A stretch of DNA of 64,000 nt from Actinospica sp035493475 (GCA_035493475.1 DATJIF010000040.1:1-64000), one strand, 5' to 3'; positions 41,908 through 51,125 are shown, counted from the first letter of the stretch. Program-made: numbers and translations. Notes: generated from the letters alone by a model not told the origin.

Positions 41908-43167
41908 ATGAGACTCAAGAGGATCGCGGCGCTGACGGCGTCGCTCGCGTTGGTCGCCTCGGCCGCGGCGTGTTCGAGTTCCGGCTCGACCTCGTCCTCC
42001 GGCGGCAAGGTCACGTTGGACTACGCGATCTGGGACCAGACCCAGCAGCCCGCGATGAAGCAGATCGTCGCGGCCTTTGAGAAGCAGAACCCGAACATCA
42101 CGGTCGACATCCAGGTGACCCCGTACGCGGACTACTTCACCAAGCTGCAGACCGCGGCCACCGGCGGCTCGGCCCCGGACGTGTTCTGGATGAACGGCCC
42201 GAACTTCCAGCTCTACGCCTCCAACGGCCAGCTGCTCTCGCTGTCCGGGCTGGCCGGGGTGAACACCGCGAACTACCCGTCGTCGATGGTCAGCCTGTAC
42301 AAGTACAACGGCACCCAGTACGGCGTCCCGAAGGACTTCGACACGGTCGGCCTCTGGTACAACAAGGCGCTGTTCAAGGCCGCGGGCGTCGCCGTCCCGA
42401 CGTCGAGCTGGACGTGGACCGACTTCCAGAACGCCGCCGCGAAGCTCACCGACAAGTCCAAGGGCGTCTACGGCGTCGGCGCCGAGCTCGAGGGCCAGGA
42501 GTACTACTACAACACGATCTTCCAGGCCGGCGGCTCGGTGATCTCCGCCGACGGCAAGAGCTCCGGCTACGACAGCGCCGCGTCCATCTCCGGGCTCGAG
42601 TTCTGGACGAACCTGATCAAGAGCGGCGACTCGCCGACGCTGGCGCAGATGACCGACACCGCGCCGATCGACATGTTCGAGTCCGGCAAGATCGCCATGT
42701 ACTGGGGCGGCTCCTGGGACGCGGTCGCCTTCGCCGCGAACGCCAACACCAAGACCAACGCGGACGTCACGGTGCTGCCGGAGGGCGTGAAGCGGGCGAC
42801 CGTCATCCACGGCCTCGCGAACGTCGTCTACGCCAAGACCGCGCACCCGCAGGAGGCCGAGAAGTTCGTCTCCTTCCTCGGCTCGCAGCAGGCCGCGCAG
42901 ATCGAGGCCAACACCGGAACGGTCATCCCGGCGTACAACGGCACCCAGCAGGCGTGGGTCAAGGCGTACCCGCAGTACGACCTGCAGTCCTTCCTCGACG
43001 AGCTGTCCTACGCCGTGCCCTATCCGATCTCGAAGAACACCGCGGCCTGGAACACGCTCGAGTCGACCTACCTGACGAAGGCCTGGGACCTGAGCGAGTC
43101 GGTGCCGACGGCCGCCGCGCAGCTCGCCACGCAGATGAACGCTGCGCTGGCCAAGGAATCTCAGTGA
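41908..43167 (+). CDS. Sugar ABC transporter substrate-binding lipoprotein
   Basis: 419 residues. Lipoprotein signal with ASAAACSSS lipobox (Cys ~22). A family-1 extracellular solute-binding protein: TLDYAIWDQTQQPAMKQIVAAFEKQNP at the N-terminus, APDVFWMNGPN, GVPKDFDTVGLWYNK and FESGKIAMYWGGSWD. It should capture a mono- or oligosaccharide outside the membrane for the two permeases that follow. AGGAGGG precedes the ATG. No ATPase gene is in the operon, so a shared MsiK-type ATPase is likely, as is common in actinobacteria. Confidence 0.92.
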   Translation: MRLKRIAALTASLALVASAAACSSSGSTSSSGGKVTLDYAIWDQTQQPAMKQIVAAFEKQNPNITVDIQVTPYADYFTKLQTAATGGSAPDVFWMNGPNFQLYASNGQLLSLSGLAGVNTANYPSSMVSLYKYNGTQYGVPKDFDTVGLWYNKALFKAAGVAVPTSSWTWTDFQNAAAKLTDKSKGVYGVGAELEGQEYYYNTIFQAGGSVISADGKSSGYDSAASISGLEFWTNLIKSGDSPTLAQMTDTAPIDMFESGKIAMYWGGSWDAVAFAANANTKTNADVTVLPEGVKRATVIHGLANVVYAKTAHPQEAEKFVSFLGSQQAAQIEANTGTVIPAYNGTQQAWVKAYPQYDLQSFLDELSYAVPYPISKNTAAWNTLESTYLTKAWDLSESVPTAAAQLATQMNAALAKESQ

Positions 43168-44072
43168 GCAAGGGCAGGAGCCCGGGTGTGTCGGGGTGGT
43201 GGGCGCTGTTCTTCCTGGCGCCCACCGCGGTCGGCCTCGGCGTGTTCTACCTGTGGCCGCTGGTGCAGACCCTGTACTTCAGCTTCACCAGCTGGGGCCC
43301 GTTCGGCGGCCACACGTTCAGCGGTCTGGCCAACTACCGCGCGCTGCTGCACGACCCCGCGCTCAGCTCCGCCTTCGTCAATACCCTGTGGTACTGCCTG
43401 CTCGGGCTGCTCGGCATCCCGGTCTCGCTGGTCCTGGCGCAGGTGCTCGGCCGGCGCGGCCGCCGCGGCGTGAGCGTCTACCGCACGCTGCTGTTCCTGC
43501 CGGTGGTCACCATGCCGGCCGCGGTCGCGATCGTCTGGCGCTGGCTCTACAACGGCGACTACGGGCTGATCAACGAGCTGCTGAGCAAGGTCGGGATCCA
43601 CGGCACGTCCTGGGTCAGCAACCCGCACACCGCGCTCATCGCGATCGCGGTCGTCGGCATCTGGTCCACCATCGGCTACAACATGGTGATCCTGATGGCC
43701 GGGATCCAGTCGATCCCGCGCACGTACTACGAGGCGGCCGAGCTCGACGGGGCCGGTCCGGCGCGCCAGTTCCTGTCCGTCACGCTGCCGCTGCTCACCC
43801 CGAGCATCTTCTTCGTGACCGTGTACTCGGTGATCGGCTCGCTGCAGACCTTCGACCTGATCTACATGCTGCTCGGCCCGCAGAACGGCGGCGCGGCGAC
43901 GAATCCGGCGCTGCCGCAGGCGCAGAGCGTCGTCTACCTCTTCTACCAGGACTCTTTCCTCGAGAACAACCGCGGCTACGGGGCGGCGATCGCACTCGTC
44001 CTGATGCTGGTGATCATCGCCGTGACGGGCCTCCAGTTCCGGCTGCAGAAGAGGTGGGTGCACTATGGCTGA
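43164..44072 (+). CDS. Sugar ABC transporter permease 1
   Basis: 302 residues, six membrane helices, MalF-like. The EAA loop is YYEAAELDGAGPARQFLSVTLPLL, which contacts the ATPase. GTG overlaps the binding-protein stop (GTGA). It pairs with the next gene to form the channel. Confidence 0.93.
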   Translation: MSKGRSPGVSGWWALFFLAPTAVGLGVFYLWPLVQTLYFSFTSWGPFGGHTFSGLANYRALLHDPALSSAFVNTLWYCLLGLLGIPVSLVLAQVLGRRGRRGVSVYRTLLFLPVVTMPAAVAIVWRWLYNGDYGLINELLSKVGIHGTSWVSNPHTALIAIAVVGIWSTIGYNMVILMAGIQSIPRTYYEAAELDGAGPARQFLSVTLPLLTPSIFFVTVYSVIGSLQTFDLIYMLLGPQNGGAATNPALPQAQSVVYLFYQDSFLENNRGYGAAIALVLMLVIIAVTGLQFRLQKRWVHYG

Positions 44073-44901
44073 GCGTCGTCCCAAGATCAGGATCGGCTCG
44101 GTCGGCGCGCACACCTTCCTGATCGCCGCGAGCGTGCTGATGGCCGGGCCGTTCCTGTGGGAGCTGCTGACCTCGTTCAAGAGCCTGACCGAGTCCGCCG
44201 CCGTGCCGCCGACCTTCCTGCCGTCGGTCTGGCACTGGAGCAACTACTCGAACGTCTTCCAGGGGATCCCGTTCGGCCGGGAGCTGCTCAACAGCGTGGT
44301 CAACGCGCTCGTGCGGACGGCCGCGCAGCTGCTGTTCTGCTCGATGGCCGCGTACGCGTTCGCCTGGATCAAGTTCCGCGGCCGCGGCCTGGTCTTCGGG
44401 CTGTTCCTGTCGGTGCTGCTCGTGCCCAGCCAGCTGCTGACGATCCCGCAGTACCAGATCATCCAGAACCTGCACCTGCTCAACACGCTGCCGGCGCTGT
44501 TCCTGCCGGGCATGTTCAGCGCGTTCGGCACGTTCCTGCTGCGCCAGTTCTTCCTGGCGCTGCCGCCGGAACTCTACGAGGCGGCGCGGCTCGACGGCGC
44601 CGGGCCGATCCGGATCTTCTGGTCCATCATGCTGCCGCTGGCCAAGCCGGGCCTGGTCGCGCTCGGCCTGCTGACGATGATCTGGTCCTGGAACGACCTG
44701 CTGTGGCCGCTGATCGTGAACAGCGACCCGAGCAAGATGCCGCTCAGCGTCGGGCTGGCGAACCTCCAGGGCGAGTTCCTGACGAACTATCCGGTGCTGA
44801 TGGCCGGGTCCCTGATGGCCACGCTCCCGCTGATCATCGTGTTCGTGGTCATGCAGCGCCGTGTCGTCGAGGGCATCGCGCTGACCGGAACGAAGGGCTG
44901 A
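44065..44901 (+). CDS. Sugar ABC transporter permease 2
   Basis: 278 residues, six membrane helices, MalG-like. The EAA loop reads LYEAARLDGAGPIRIFWSIMLPL. The ATG lies inside the end of permease 1 (8-base overlap), showing tight coupling. The C-terminus VEGIALTGTKG is typical of this subfamily. Confidence 0.93.
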   Translation: MAERRPKIRIGSVGAHTFLIAASVLMAGPFLWELLTSFKSLTESAAVPPTFLPSVWHWSNYSNVFQGIPFGRELLNSVVNALVRTAAQLLFCSMAAYAFAWIKFRGRGLVFGLFLSVLLVPSQLLTIPQYQIIQNLHLLNTLPALFLPGMFSAFGTFLLRQFFLALPPELYEAARLDGAGPIRIFWSIMLPLAKPGLVALGLLTMIWSWNDLLWPLIVNSDPSKMPLSVGLANLQGEFLTNYPVLMAGSLMATLPLIIVFVVMQRRVVEGIALTGTKG

Positions 44902-44903
44902 TC

Positions 44904-46106
44904 ATGAGTGAACTCAGAGTCGGCGTCGTCGGCGTCGGACAGCGCGCCGTGCTCGCCGAGTACGCGAACCGGCCGGGATACGCGCGCGTCGTCTCGTGCG
45001 CCGACCCGACCGAGCGCGGCCGGGCATACGCGGTCGAACTGTTCGGCGCGGACGTCGCCGTGCACGCCGACTACCGCGACATGGCGGACGACGATCTGGA
45101 CGCGGTGTTCGTGTGCACCCCCGACTACGTGCACACGGAACCGGCGATCCACTTCCTCGAGGCGGGCGTCGCGGTCTTCGTCGAGAAGCCCCTCGCGATC
45201 ACCATCGAGGACTGCGACGCCATGCTGACCACGGCCGCGTCCCTGGGCACGCGGCTCTACGTCGGCCACAACCTGCGCCACCTGCCCGCGCTCGTGAAGA
45301 TGCGCGAGCTGATCGACTCGGGCGCGATCGGCCGGGTGCGCTCGGTCTGGTGCCGGCATTTCGTGGGCCACGGCGGCGACTTCTACTTCAAGGACTGGCA
45401 CGCCGAACGCGCCCGCACGACGAGCCTGCTGCTGCAGAAGGGCGCGCACGACATCGACGTGATCCACTGGCTGGCCGGGGGATACTCGCGCGAGGTCGTC
45501 GGGCTCGGCGGGCTGACCGTGTACGGCGAGAACCCGCACCGGCGCGCCGCGGACGCTCCGCCGAACGGACAGCGGATGCCCGAGTGGTTCGACCGGGACG
45601 CCTGGCCGCCGTCGAAGCTGCGCGAGCTGAACCCGACGATCGACGTCGAGGATCTCAGCATGATGATGGCGAAGCTGGACAACGGCGTATTCACCAGCTA
45701 CCAGCAGTGCCATTACACGCCCGACTACTGGCGCAACTACACGGTGATCGGCGACGAGGGCAGGCTGGAGAACTTCGGCGACGGCATCGAGGGCGACCCG
45801 GCCGTGCTGCGCGTCTGGAACGCGCGCCGCTCCGGGTACCGCGCCGACGCCGACCTGACCGTCGAGATCAACCCGAGCACCGGGGAGCGGCACGGCGGCG
45901 CCGACGAGCACCTCGTCGCCGAGTTCCTGCGCTTCGCGGCCGAGGGCGGGCCCACCGAGACCTCGCCGCTGGCCGCGCGCGAGGCGGTGGCCGCGGGCGT
46001 CGCCGCCACGGTCTCGCTGCGCGACGGCGGCCGGCCGGTCGCGGTGCCGGACCTCGACCCCGGGCTGGTCGGGTACTTCGAGGCGCACCAGCCCGCGCGT
46101 TCATGA
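44904..46106 (+). CDS. Gfo/Idh/MocA-family oxidoreductase
   Basis: 400 residues. Rossmann motif VGVVGVGQRA at the N-terminus; VFVCTPDYVH and VEKPLAIT (EKP, with catalytic Lys) follow; GAHDIDVIHWLAGG supplies the Asp/His pair of the active site. These enzymes oxidise, epimerise or cleave sugars using tightly bound NAD(P). It sits 2 bases after permease 2. Its reaction on the imported sugar (for example glycoside cleavage through a 3-keto intermediate) is only inferred. Confidence 0.9.
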   Translation: MSELRVGVVGVGQRAVLAEYANRPGYARVVSCADPTERGRAYAVELFGADVAVHADYRDMADDDLDAVFVCTPDYVHTEPAIHFLEAGVAVFVEKPLAITIEDCDAMLTTAASLGTRLYVGHNLRHLPALVKMRELIDSGAIGRVRSVWCRHFVGHGGDFYFKDWHAERARTTSLLLQKGAHDIDVIHWLAGGYSREVVGLGGLTVYGENPHRRAADAPPNGQRMPEWFDRDAWPPSKLRELNPTIDVEDLSMMMAKLDNGVFTSYQQCHYTPDYWRNYTVIGDEGRLENFGDGIEGDPAVLRVWNARRSGYRADADLTVEINPSTGERHGGADEHLVAEFLRFAAEGGPTETSPLAAREAVAAGVAATVSLRDGGRPVAVPDLDPGLVGYFEAHQPARS

Positions 46107-46135
46107 ATCACATCCACGCACAGAAGAGGAACACC

Positions 46136-47017
46136 ATGTCTTTCATCGCGGACGAGACAGCGCGGCAGCCGGACGCCTGGCGCACCGCCGCCGAGATCGC
46201 CGCGGCCACGGGGGCCGGGCTTCCGCAGCCGGGGGAGCGGGTGGCCGTCGTCGGCTGCGGCACGTCCTGGTTCATGGCCGAGGCGTACGCGGTGCTGCGC
46301 GAGCAGGCCGGGCAGGGCGAGACGGACTACTTCGCCGCCTCGCTGTTCCCGCACGAGCGCCGCTACGACCGCATCGTGGCGATCACCCGCTCCGGCACCA
46401 CGACCGAAGTCCTCGACCTCCTCGACCGGCAGCGCGGCCGCACCGCCACGACTGCGCTGGCCGCGTCCGCGTCGACCCCGGTGGCCGACTATGCGGACGT
46501 GACCGTCGAACTGCCCTTCGCCGACGAGCAGTCCGTCGTGCAGACCCTTTTCGCCACGACCGCGCTGGCCGTGCTGCGCGCCGGTCTCGGCCACGATGTC
46601 AGGGCCCTGGCCGACGCCGCCGAGCCGGTGCTCGCCGAGGACCTGCCGAAGGAGTGGCTGGCGGCCGACCAGATCACCTTCCTCGGCCGCGACTGGGCGC
46701 ACGGCGTGGCCCGCGAGGCGGCACTGAAGATGCGCGAGGCCACCCAGAGCTGGACCGAGGCGTACCCGAGCATGGAGTACCGGCACGGCCCGATCGCCAT
46801 CGCCGCGCCCGGCCGGCTCGTCTGGCACTTCGGTCCGGACACCGAGGGCCTGGCCGCGGACGTCGCGCCGACCGGCGCGCTGTTCGCGGACCACGCCGAG
46901 GACCCGCAGGTCGACCTGATCCGGGTGCAGCGCCTCGCCGCCGCGCTCGCCGAGGCCCGCGGCCTGGACCCGGACCGCCCCCGCGCCCTCACCCGCTCGG
47001 TGGTGCTCGGCTCCTGA
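46136..47017 (+). CDS. SIS-domain sugar isomerase (AgaS-like)
   Basis: 293 residues with two SIS domains: VVGCGTSWFMAEAYAVL, ITRSGTTTEVLDLL (phosphosugar-binding Ser/Thr loop) and FLGRDWAHGVAREAALKMREATQ with EYRHGPIA. No glutaminase domain, so it is not GlmS; by context it is best seen as AgaS-like, turning galactosamine-6-phosphate into tagatose-6-phosphate and ammonia. AGAGGA supports ATG 46136; an ATG at 46103, overlapping the previous stop, would add 11 residues. Confidence 0.85.
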   Translation: MSFIADETARQPDAWRTAAEIAAATGAGLPQPGERVAVVGCGTSWFMAEAYAVLREQAGQGETDYFAASLFPHERRYDRIVAITRSGTTTEVLDLLDRQRGRTATTALAASASTPVADYADVTVELPFADEQSVVQTLFATTALAVLRAGLGHDVRALADAAEPVLAEDLPKEWLAADQITFLGRDWAHGVAREAALKMREATQSWTEAYPSMEYRHGPIAIAAPGRLVWHFGPDTEGLAADVAPTGALFADHAEDPQVDLIRVQRLAAALAEARGLDPDRPRALTRSVVLGS

Positions 47018-47079
47018 GGCCGGGCCGCCACCCGCTCCACCCGCGTATCCATCCCAGCACCATGACTAAGGAGCAAGCC

Positions 47080-49296
47080 ATGGAAACGAGACGTCGAACG
47101 CGCCTGGTCGCGGCGGCGACCGCGCTGCTGACCGCCGCCCTCGGAGTGTGGGCGAGTGCCGCGCCCGCCGAGGCCGCCGGTTCCGGAACCGGCCAGCAGT
47201 TGGCCTTCCCCGCCTACATCTACCCGAGCGGCACCGGCCTGACCGACTGGCAGGACATCGCGGCCGGCGGCTCGACCGTCGGCTTCGCGATCGCCAACGT
47301 GGCCAACGGCCCGAGCGGCGCGGTGGACTCGAACTGGACCACCGCGATCGACGACGCGCACAACGGCGGCGTCAAGGTCCTGGGTTACGTGGACACCGGC
47401 TACCTCGGCACCGCGGACAACCGGCTGACCCGGCTCGGCGACGGCAGTGTCAGCGCGTGGCTGGACCAGGCCGAGGCCGATGTGAACCAGTGGTACAACC
47501 TGTACGGCTCCGCGATGGGCGGCATCTTCTTCGACGACGCCCTCAACACCTGCGGCACCGACAACGCGTACTCCGACGCGTACGCCGAGCTCAGCCAGTA
47601 CGTGAAGGTCAACCACCCCGGCGCGCTCACGGTCATCAACCCCGGCATCGACGTGCCGAGCTGCTACGCGAACAGCGCCGACGTGATCCTGCGCTTCGAG
47701 GGCAGCTACACCTCGTACCAGAGCTTCACGCCCGAGTCGTGGGAGTCCGGCTACGACCCGCACAAGTTCATGGACGTCGTCTACGGCACCACGTCCGCGA
47801 ACCTCTCCACTGCGGTCAGCCTGTCCAAGACCGACGGCGCGGGTTACGTCTTCTTCACCGACGCCGGCCTCCCGAACCCGTACGACGTGCTGCCCTCGTA
47901 CTGGAGCACCGAGCTCACCGACCTCCCGGTGACCAGCACGGGAACCCCGAGCACGCCCGCGACGCCGACCGCAAGCGGTACCAGCGGCACCGGCACGACG
48001 CTCAGCTGGACCTCGGATTCGTCAGTGGTCGGATACGACGTCTACCAGAACGGCACCTACCTCGGCGAGGCCACGGTCGGCTCGGGCACCTCGACGTACA
48101 CGGTCGGTGGCCTGACTCCCGCGACGGCCTACACGTTCACAGTCAAGGCGCGTGACGCCGCGAACGACGTATCGGCGGCCAGCAGCGGGCTATCCGTGAC
48201 GACGAGCGCGGCCGCTACCACTGCGCCGACGGTCCCGACCGGCCTGGCCGCGAGCACCACCCTGGCCAACAGCACGAAGCTCTCCTGGACCGCGTCGACG
48301 AGCTCTGACAGCACCGTCGCGTACTACAACGTCTACCAGGGCGGCACGCTGATCCTCACCGTCCCGGCGGCGGACACGTCAGTGCACTTCGACGGTCTCT
48401 ACCCGGGTACGACGTACTCCTTCACCGTCGCCGCGATCGACGCCACCGGCGGCTCGTCCGGCCAGACCAGCGCGGTATCGGTGACCTCGCTCAGCCCGAC
48501 CGCGGCGATCTCCAGCCCCGGCTCCACGCTGACCTCCAGCTACGCGACGTACACCGCGACCTTCAACTACGAGTACGCATTCAACGACGTCTGCATCGAC
48601 ACCGACGCGAGCTCGGCCACCGGCTACCAGGTGACCTCCAGCGACAGCACCGTGGTCGGCTGCGACTACCTGATCGAGAGCTCCGTGCTCTACAAGTACT
48701 CCGGCAGCGGCACCGACTGGACCTGGACGTCCACCGGCGACACCGCGACCAAGACCGTCAGCATCACGAACGGCGGCTTCCTCTACTCGTACCAGATCAG
48801 CAGCTCGTGGCTCGGCTCCTTCGCCAGCACCGAGCACGTCGTCTTCATGGGCAGCGGCTTCTCCCCGACGAACAACCCGGCCTACAGCGCTCTGGTCACC
48901 GTCACCGAGGGCGCCGCGGCCGTCCAGGCGGCAGGCGCTTCCTTCAACTCCAGCAGCGCGAGCCTCAGCGGCGTCTTCACCGGCTCCTACGGCGACGACA
49001 TCGCCTGCATCGACACCGACGACAGCACCACGACCGGCTACGAGACCAGCGGGATCGGCTGCGACTACCTGATCGACAACAACACCCTCTACAAGTACGC
49101 GGGCACCGGCACCGACTGGACCTGGACCGCGCTCTCCGGCGACAGCCCGAGCGAGACCACGACCGGCTCGACCGTCTCCTGGACCATCAGCACCTCGTGG
49201 CTGACCGGCACCGCGAGCACCTGGCGCCTCGTCTACGCCGGCTCCACCTCGGGCGTGGCCACCTTCAGCAACACCCTGACGATCAGCGAGTCGTAG
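47080..49296 (+). CDS. Secreted spherulin-4 (GH135-type) hydrolase with FN3 and tandem C-terminal modules
   Basis: 738 residues. Signal peptide ~1-36. Residues ~40-288 are a spherulin-4 domain: LAFPAYIYPSGTGLTDW, VLGYVDTGYLG, and MGGIFFDDA near 148-153 with the probable catalytic Asp. The fungal relative Sph3 (GH135) cuts galactosaminogalactan. Two fibronectin-III domains follow (~290-378, ~380-470), then two tandem ~130-residue modules (~472-610, ~612-738) sharing CIDTD, GCDYLI and LYKY.G.GTDWTWT. AAGGAG is 6 bases before ATG 47080; an ATG at 47062 is possible. It lies 62 bases after the AgaS-like gene on the same strand, so it likely belongs to the operon. Confidence 0.85.
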   Translation: METRRRTRLVAAATALLTAALGVWASAAPAEAAGSGTGQQLAFPAYIYPSGTGLTDWQDIAAGGSTVGFAIANVANGPSGAVDSNWTTAIDDAHNGGVKVLGYVDTGYLGTADNRLTRLGDGSVSAWLDQAEADVNQWYNLYGSAMGGIFFDDALNTCGTDNAYSDAYAELSQYVKVNHPGALTVINPGIDVPSCYANSADVILRFEGSYTSYQSFTPESWESGYDPHKFMDVVYGTTSANLSTAVSLSKTDGAGYVFFTDAGLPNPYDVLPSYWSTELTDLPVTSTGTPSTPATPTASGTSGTGTTLSWTSDSSVVGYDVYQNGTYLGEATVGSGTSTYTVGGLTPATAYTFTVKARDAANDVSAASSGLSVTTSAAATTAPTVPTGLAASTTLANSTKLSWTASTSSDSTVAYYNVYQGGTLILTVPAADTSVHFDGLYPGTTYSFTVAAIDATGGSSGQTSAVSVTSLSPTAAISSPGSTLTSSYATYTATFNYEYAFNDVCIDTDASSATGYQVTSSDSTVVGCDYLIESSVLYKYSGSGTDWTWTSTGDTATKTVSITNGGFLYSYQISSSWLGSFASTEHVVFMGSGFSPTNNPAYSALVTVTEGAAAVQAAGASFNSSSASLSGVFTGSYGDDIACIDTDDSTTTGYETSGIGCDYLIDNNTLYKYAGTGTDWTWTALSGDSPSETTTGSTVSWTISTSWLTGTASTWRLVYAGSTSGVATFSNTLTISES

Positions 49297-49300
49297 ACCG

Positions 49301-50299
49301 CTAGGTCATTCGACACCGACGGAGCTCACCGGCGGGATTCCCGCTGGTGAGCTCCGCTGCGATCAGACGCCCCAGCGTCGGTGCCAACGTGATCGCCGAA
49401 TGCGCGACGGCGACGTACACGGACCGGTCAGCCGTCACATGCCCGACGATGGGGCCATTGGCGGGCATCGGCCGTCGGCAGACGTGGTAACTCACCAGCT
49501 GGCAGGAGTCTCCGTCATCGAGGCCTGATGCCAGCCGCCGAAGCGTCTCACGCGCGTCCTGTGCAGGCGATTCCGTGTACGGCATCGTGAGCACGAGTTC
49601 CCCGTCACGCACCTCGCGCGCCTCGAAGTCCGGCCCGGACAGAATCGTTTTGATCAATCCGGGCGACGCCGTGGCACGGAGCAGACATGCAGGCGCGTCG
49701 AGGAACGGGATCTCGACGTTGAGCGGCCTACACAGCGCGGCGCTCCCTACTCCAGCAGCCAGCACCACGGTTTCCGCCGGATAGAACCCCGCCGAGGTCA
49801 TCACTCCGCGACCCTCAGGCGGATTCACGGATACCGCCGCCGCGCCGTAGACCACTTCGGCACCGTGAGCCCGTGCGCCGCGAATGAGTGCGTCGGTCAT
49901 CGCAACCGGGTCGACGCCGCCGTCCGTGGGAGTGTGGACGGCCCGAGCAGGCGGGTTGAGCAGCCGTGGCTCCAGCACCGCGATCTCATCCGGCCCGACA
50001 AGCACCTGGCCCGGTCCGGGCACTCCGTTCCACTCCAACGAACCCGACCAGCGCACGGCGAACCCGGGGAGCTCACTCTCCAGCCTGTGGAAGTCCGCGC
50101 GAACATGCGGGCGCAGATCCTGCGTGCCGCCCGGCCAATCGCCGCTGAACTCGCCGATCCACGCGAAGGAATCCCCGGTCACGCCCGTCGCCGGTGCCGA
50201 CGCCCGCTCCAGCACCGTCACCGGGACGCCGCCGCGGGCCAGGTGGTAGGCCACCGATGCCCCGACGATTCCCGCGCCAACAACGATCACGGCAGACAT
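49301..50299 (-). CDS. FAD-dependent oxidoreductase (DAO family)
   Basis: 332 residues. The N-terminus has the FAD motif VVGAGIVGASVAYHLARGGVPVTVLER, and the C-terminal part has MPANGPIVGHVTADRSVYVAVAHSAITLAP, as in glycine/D-amino-acid oxidases. It oxidises an amine or amino acid; the exact substrate is not visible. ATG 50299 follows a -10 element by 6 bases with no SD, so the mRNA is likely leaderless. Bases 49321-49355 of its 3' end fold into a hairpin that can end transcription from the opposite strand. Confidence 0.88.
   Translation of the reverse strand: MSAVIVVGAGIVGASVAYHLARGGVPVTVLERASAPATGVTGDSFAWIGEFSGDWPGGTQDLRPHVRADFHRLESELPGFAVRWSGSLEWNGVPGPGQVLVGPDEIAVLEPRLLNPPARAVHTPTDGGVDPVAMTDALIRGARAHGAEVVYGAAAVSVNPPEGRGVMTSAGFYPAETVVLAAGVGSAALCRPLNVEIPFLDAPACLLRATASPGLIKTILSGPDFEAREVRDGELVLTMPYTESPAQDARETLRRLASGLDDGDSCQLVSYHVCRRPMPANGPIVGHVTADRSVYVAVAHSAITLAPTLGRLIAAELTSGNPAGELRRCRMT
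49321..49355 (+). terminator. 16-bp hairpin inside oxidoreductase 3' end
   Basis: GGAGCTCACC pairs with GGTGAGCTCC, continued by a G-U pair and GCGGG/CCCGC around an ATT loop. It starts 25 bases after the spherulin-4 gene stop and lies within the coding end of the convergent gene. Confidence 0.7.
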
Positions 50300-50301
50300 G
50301 G

Positions 50302-50314
50302 CTCTATTGTAGAG
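50302..50314. promoter_or_regulatory. Bidirectional palindromic -10 for two leaderless genes
   Basis: CTCTATTGTAGAG is symmetric. Read rightward it offers TATTGT, 8 bases before ATG 50319; read leftward TACAAT, 6 bases before ATG 50299. The whole gap between the two start codons is only 19 bases and holds no SD in either direction. Confidence 0.65.
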
Positions 50315-50318
50315 ATCG

Positions 50319-51125
50319 ATGGACGCATTCGACCTGGACGCCGCGATCGCGCTGAACTTCACCGCGTGTGCCACTTGCCTGCACTACACGAGTCCCGGAG
50401 CGTCCGTCGTCGCGACCGGCGGGATGGTGATCGCGGACAGCGGCGGTGACGACGCGGCCTTCAACAGCGTCACGATGATCCGGCTGTCCCCGCACAACGC
50501 CGACGCCGAGATCACGACCGCGATCGAACGAGTCAGGGCGACCGGCAGAGCGTTCTCCTGGTGGGTCGATGCCCATTCCACGCCCACGGACGTGCTCCAG
50601 CGTCTCGAGTCCGCCGGGCTCAAGCTCGTCGAGCAGGTCCCGACGATGTCGCTCGACCTGACCGGCAGCGGCTTCGAATCCGTCAGCGAGCAGCCGTTGC
50701 CGGCCGAGCTGGAGATCCGCCACGTCACCACCCACGCGCAACTCGTGGAGTACGCGGCGGTCATCGACGCGAGCCTGGACCCGCCGACCGCAAGTGCCGC
50801 CGAGTTCTTCGCGCGCACGACGACCGCCGCGCTCGACCCGACTGGCCCGGCACGACTCCTGGTCGGCTACGTCGAAGGCACGCCGGTGTCCACGGCGCAG
50901 GTCGTGTTCGCGGCCGATGTCGCAGGGCTCTACAACATCACCACGTTGCCCGGTTCCCGCCGCCGCGGCTATGGCCGTGCACTGACCATCGCGGCGCTGC
51001 GCCTCGCCAGAAGCGCAGGCAGCCGCGTGGCCGTGCTGGAAGCGTCACCCGCAGGAGAGCCCGTATACCGCGCCATCGGATTCACGAAGTGCGGCGAGTT
51101 CTCCATGCTCGTGCTCGAAGACTAA
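50319..51125 (+). CDS. GNAT-family N-acetyltransferase
   Basis: 268 residues. The C-terminal half is the GNAT domain: GLYNITTLPGSRRRGYGRALTIAAL (motif A with the CoA loop) and VLEASPAGEPVYRAIGFTKCGEF. The N-terminal ~120 residues look like a second, degenerate GNAT-like half (VTMIRLSPHNADAEITTAIERV) used for substrate. Likely leaderless. Its stop overlaps the convergent protease gene by 4 bases. Confidence 0.85.
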   Translation: MDAFDLDAAIALNFTACATCLHYTSPGASVVATGGMVIADSGGDDAAFNSVTMIRLSPHNADAEITTAIERVRATGRAFSWWVDAHSTPTDVLQRLESAGLKLVEQVPTMSLDLTGSGFESVSEQPLPAELEIRHVTTHAQLVEYAAVIDASLDPPTASAAEFFARTTTAALDPTGPARLLVGYVEGTPVSTAQVVFAADVAGLYNITTLPGSRRRGYGRALTIAALRLARSAGSRVAVLEASPAGEPVYRAIGFTKCGEFSMLVLED

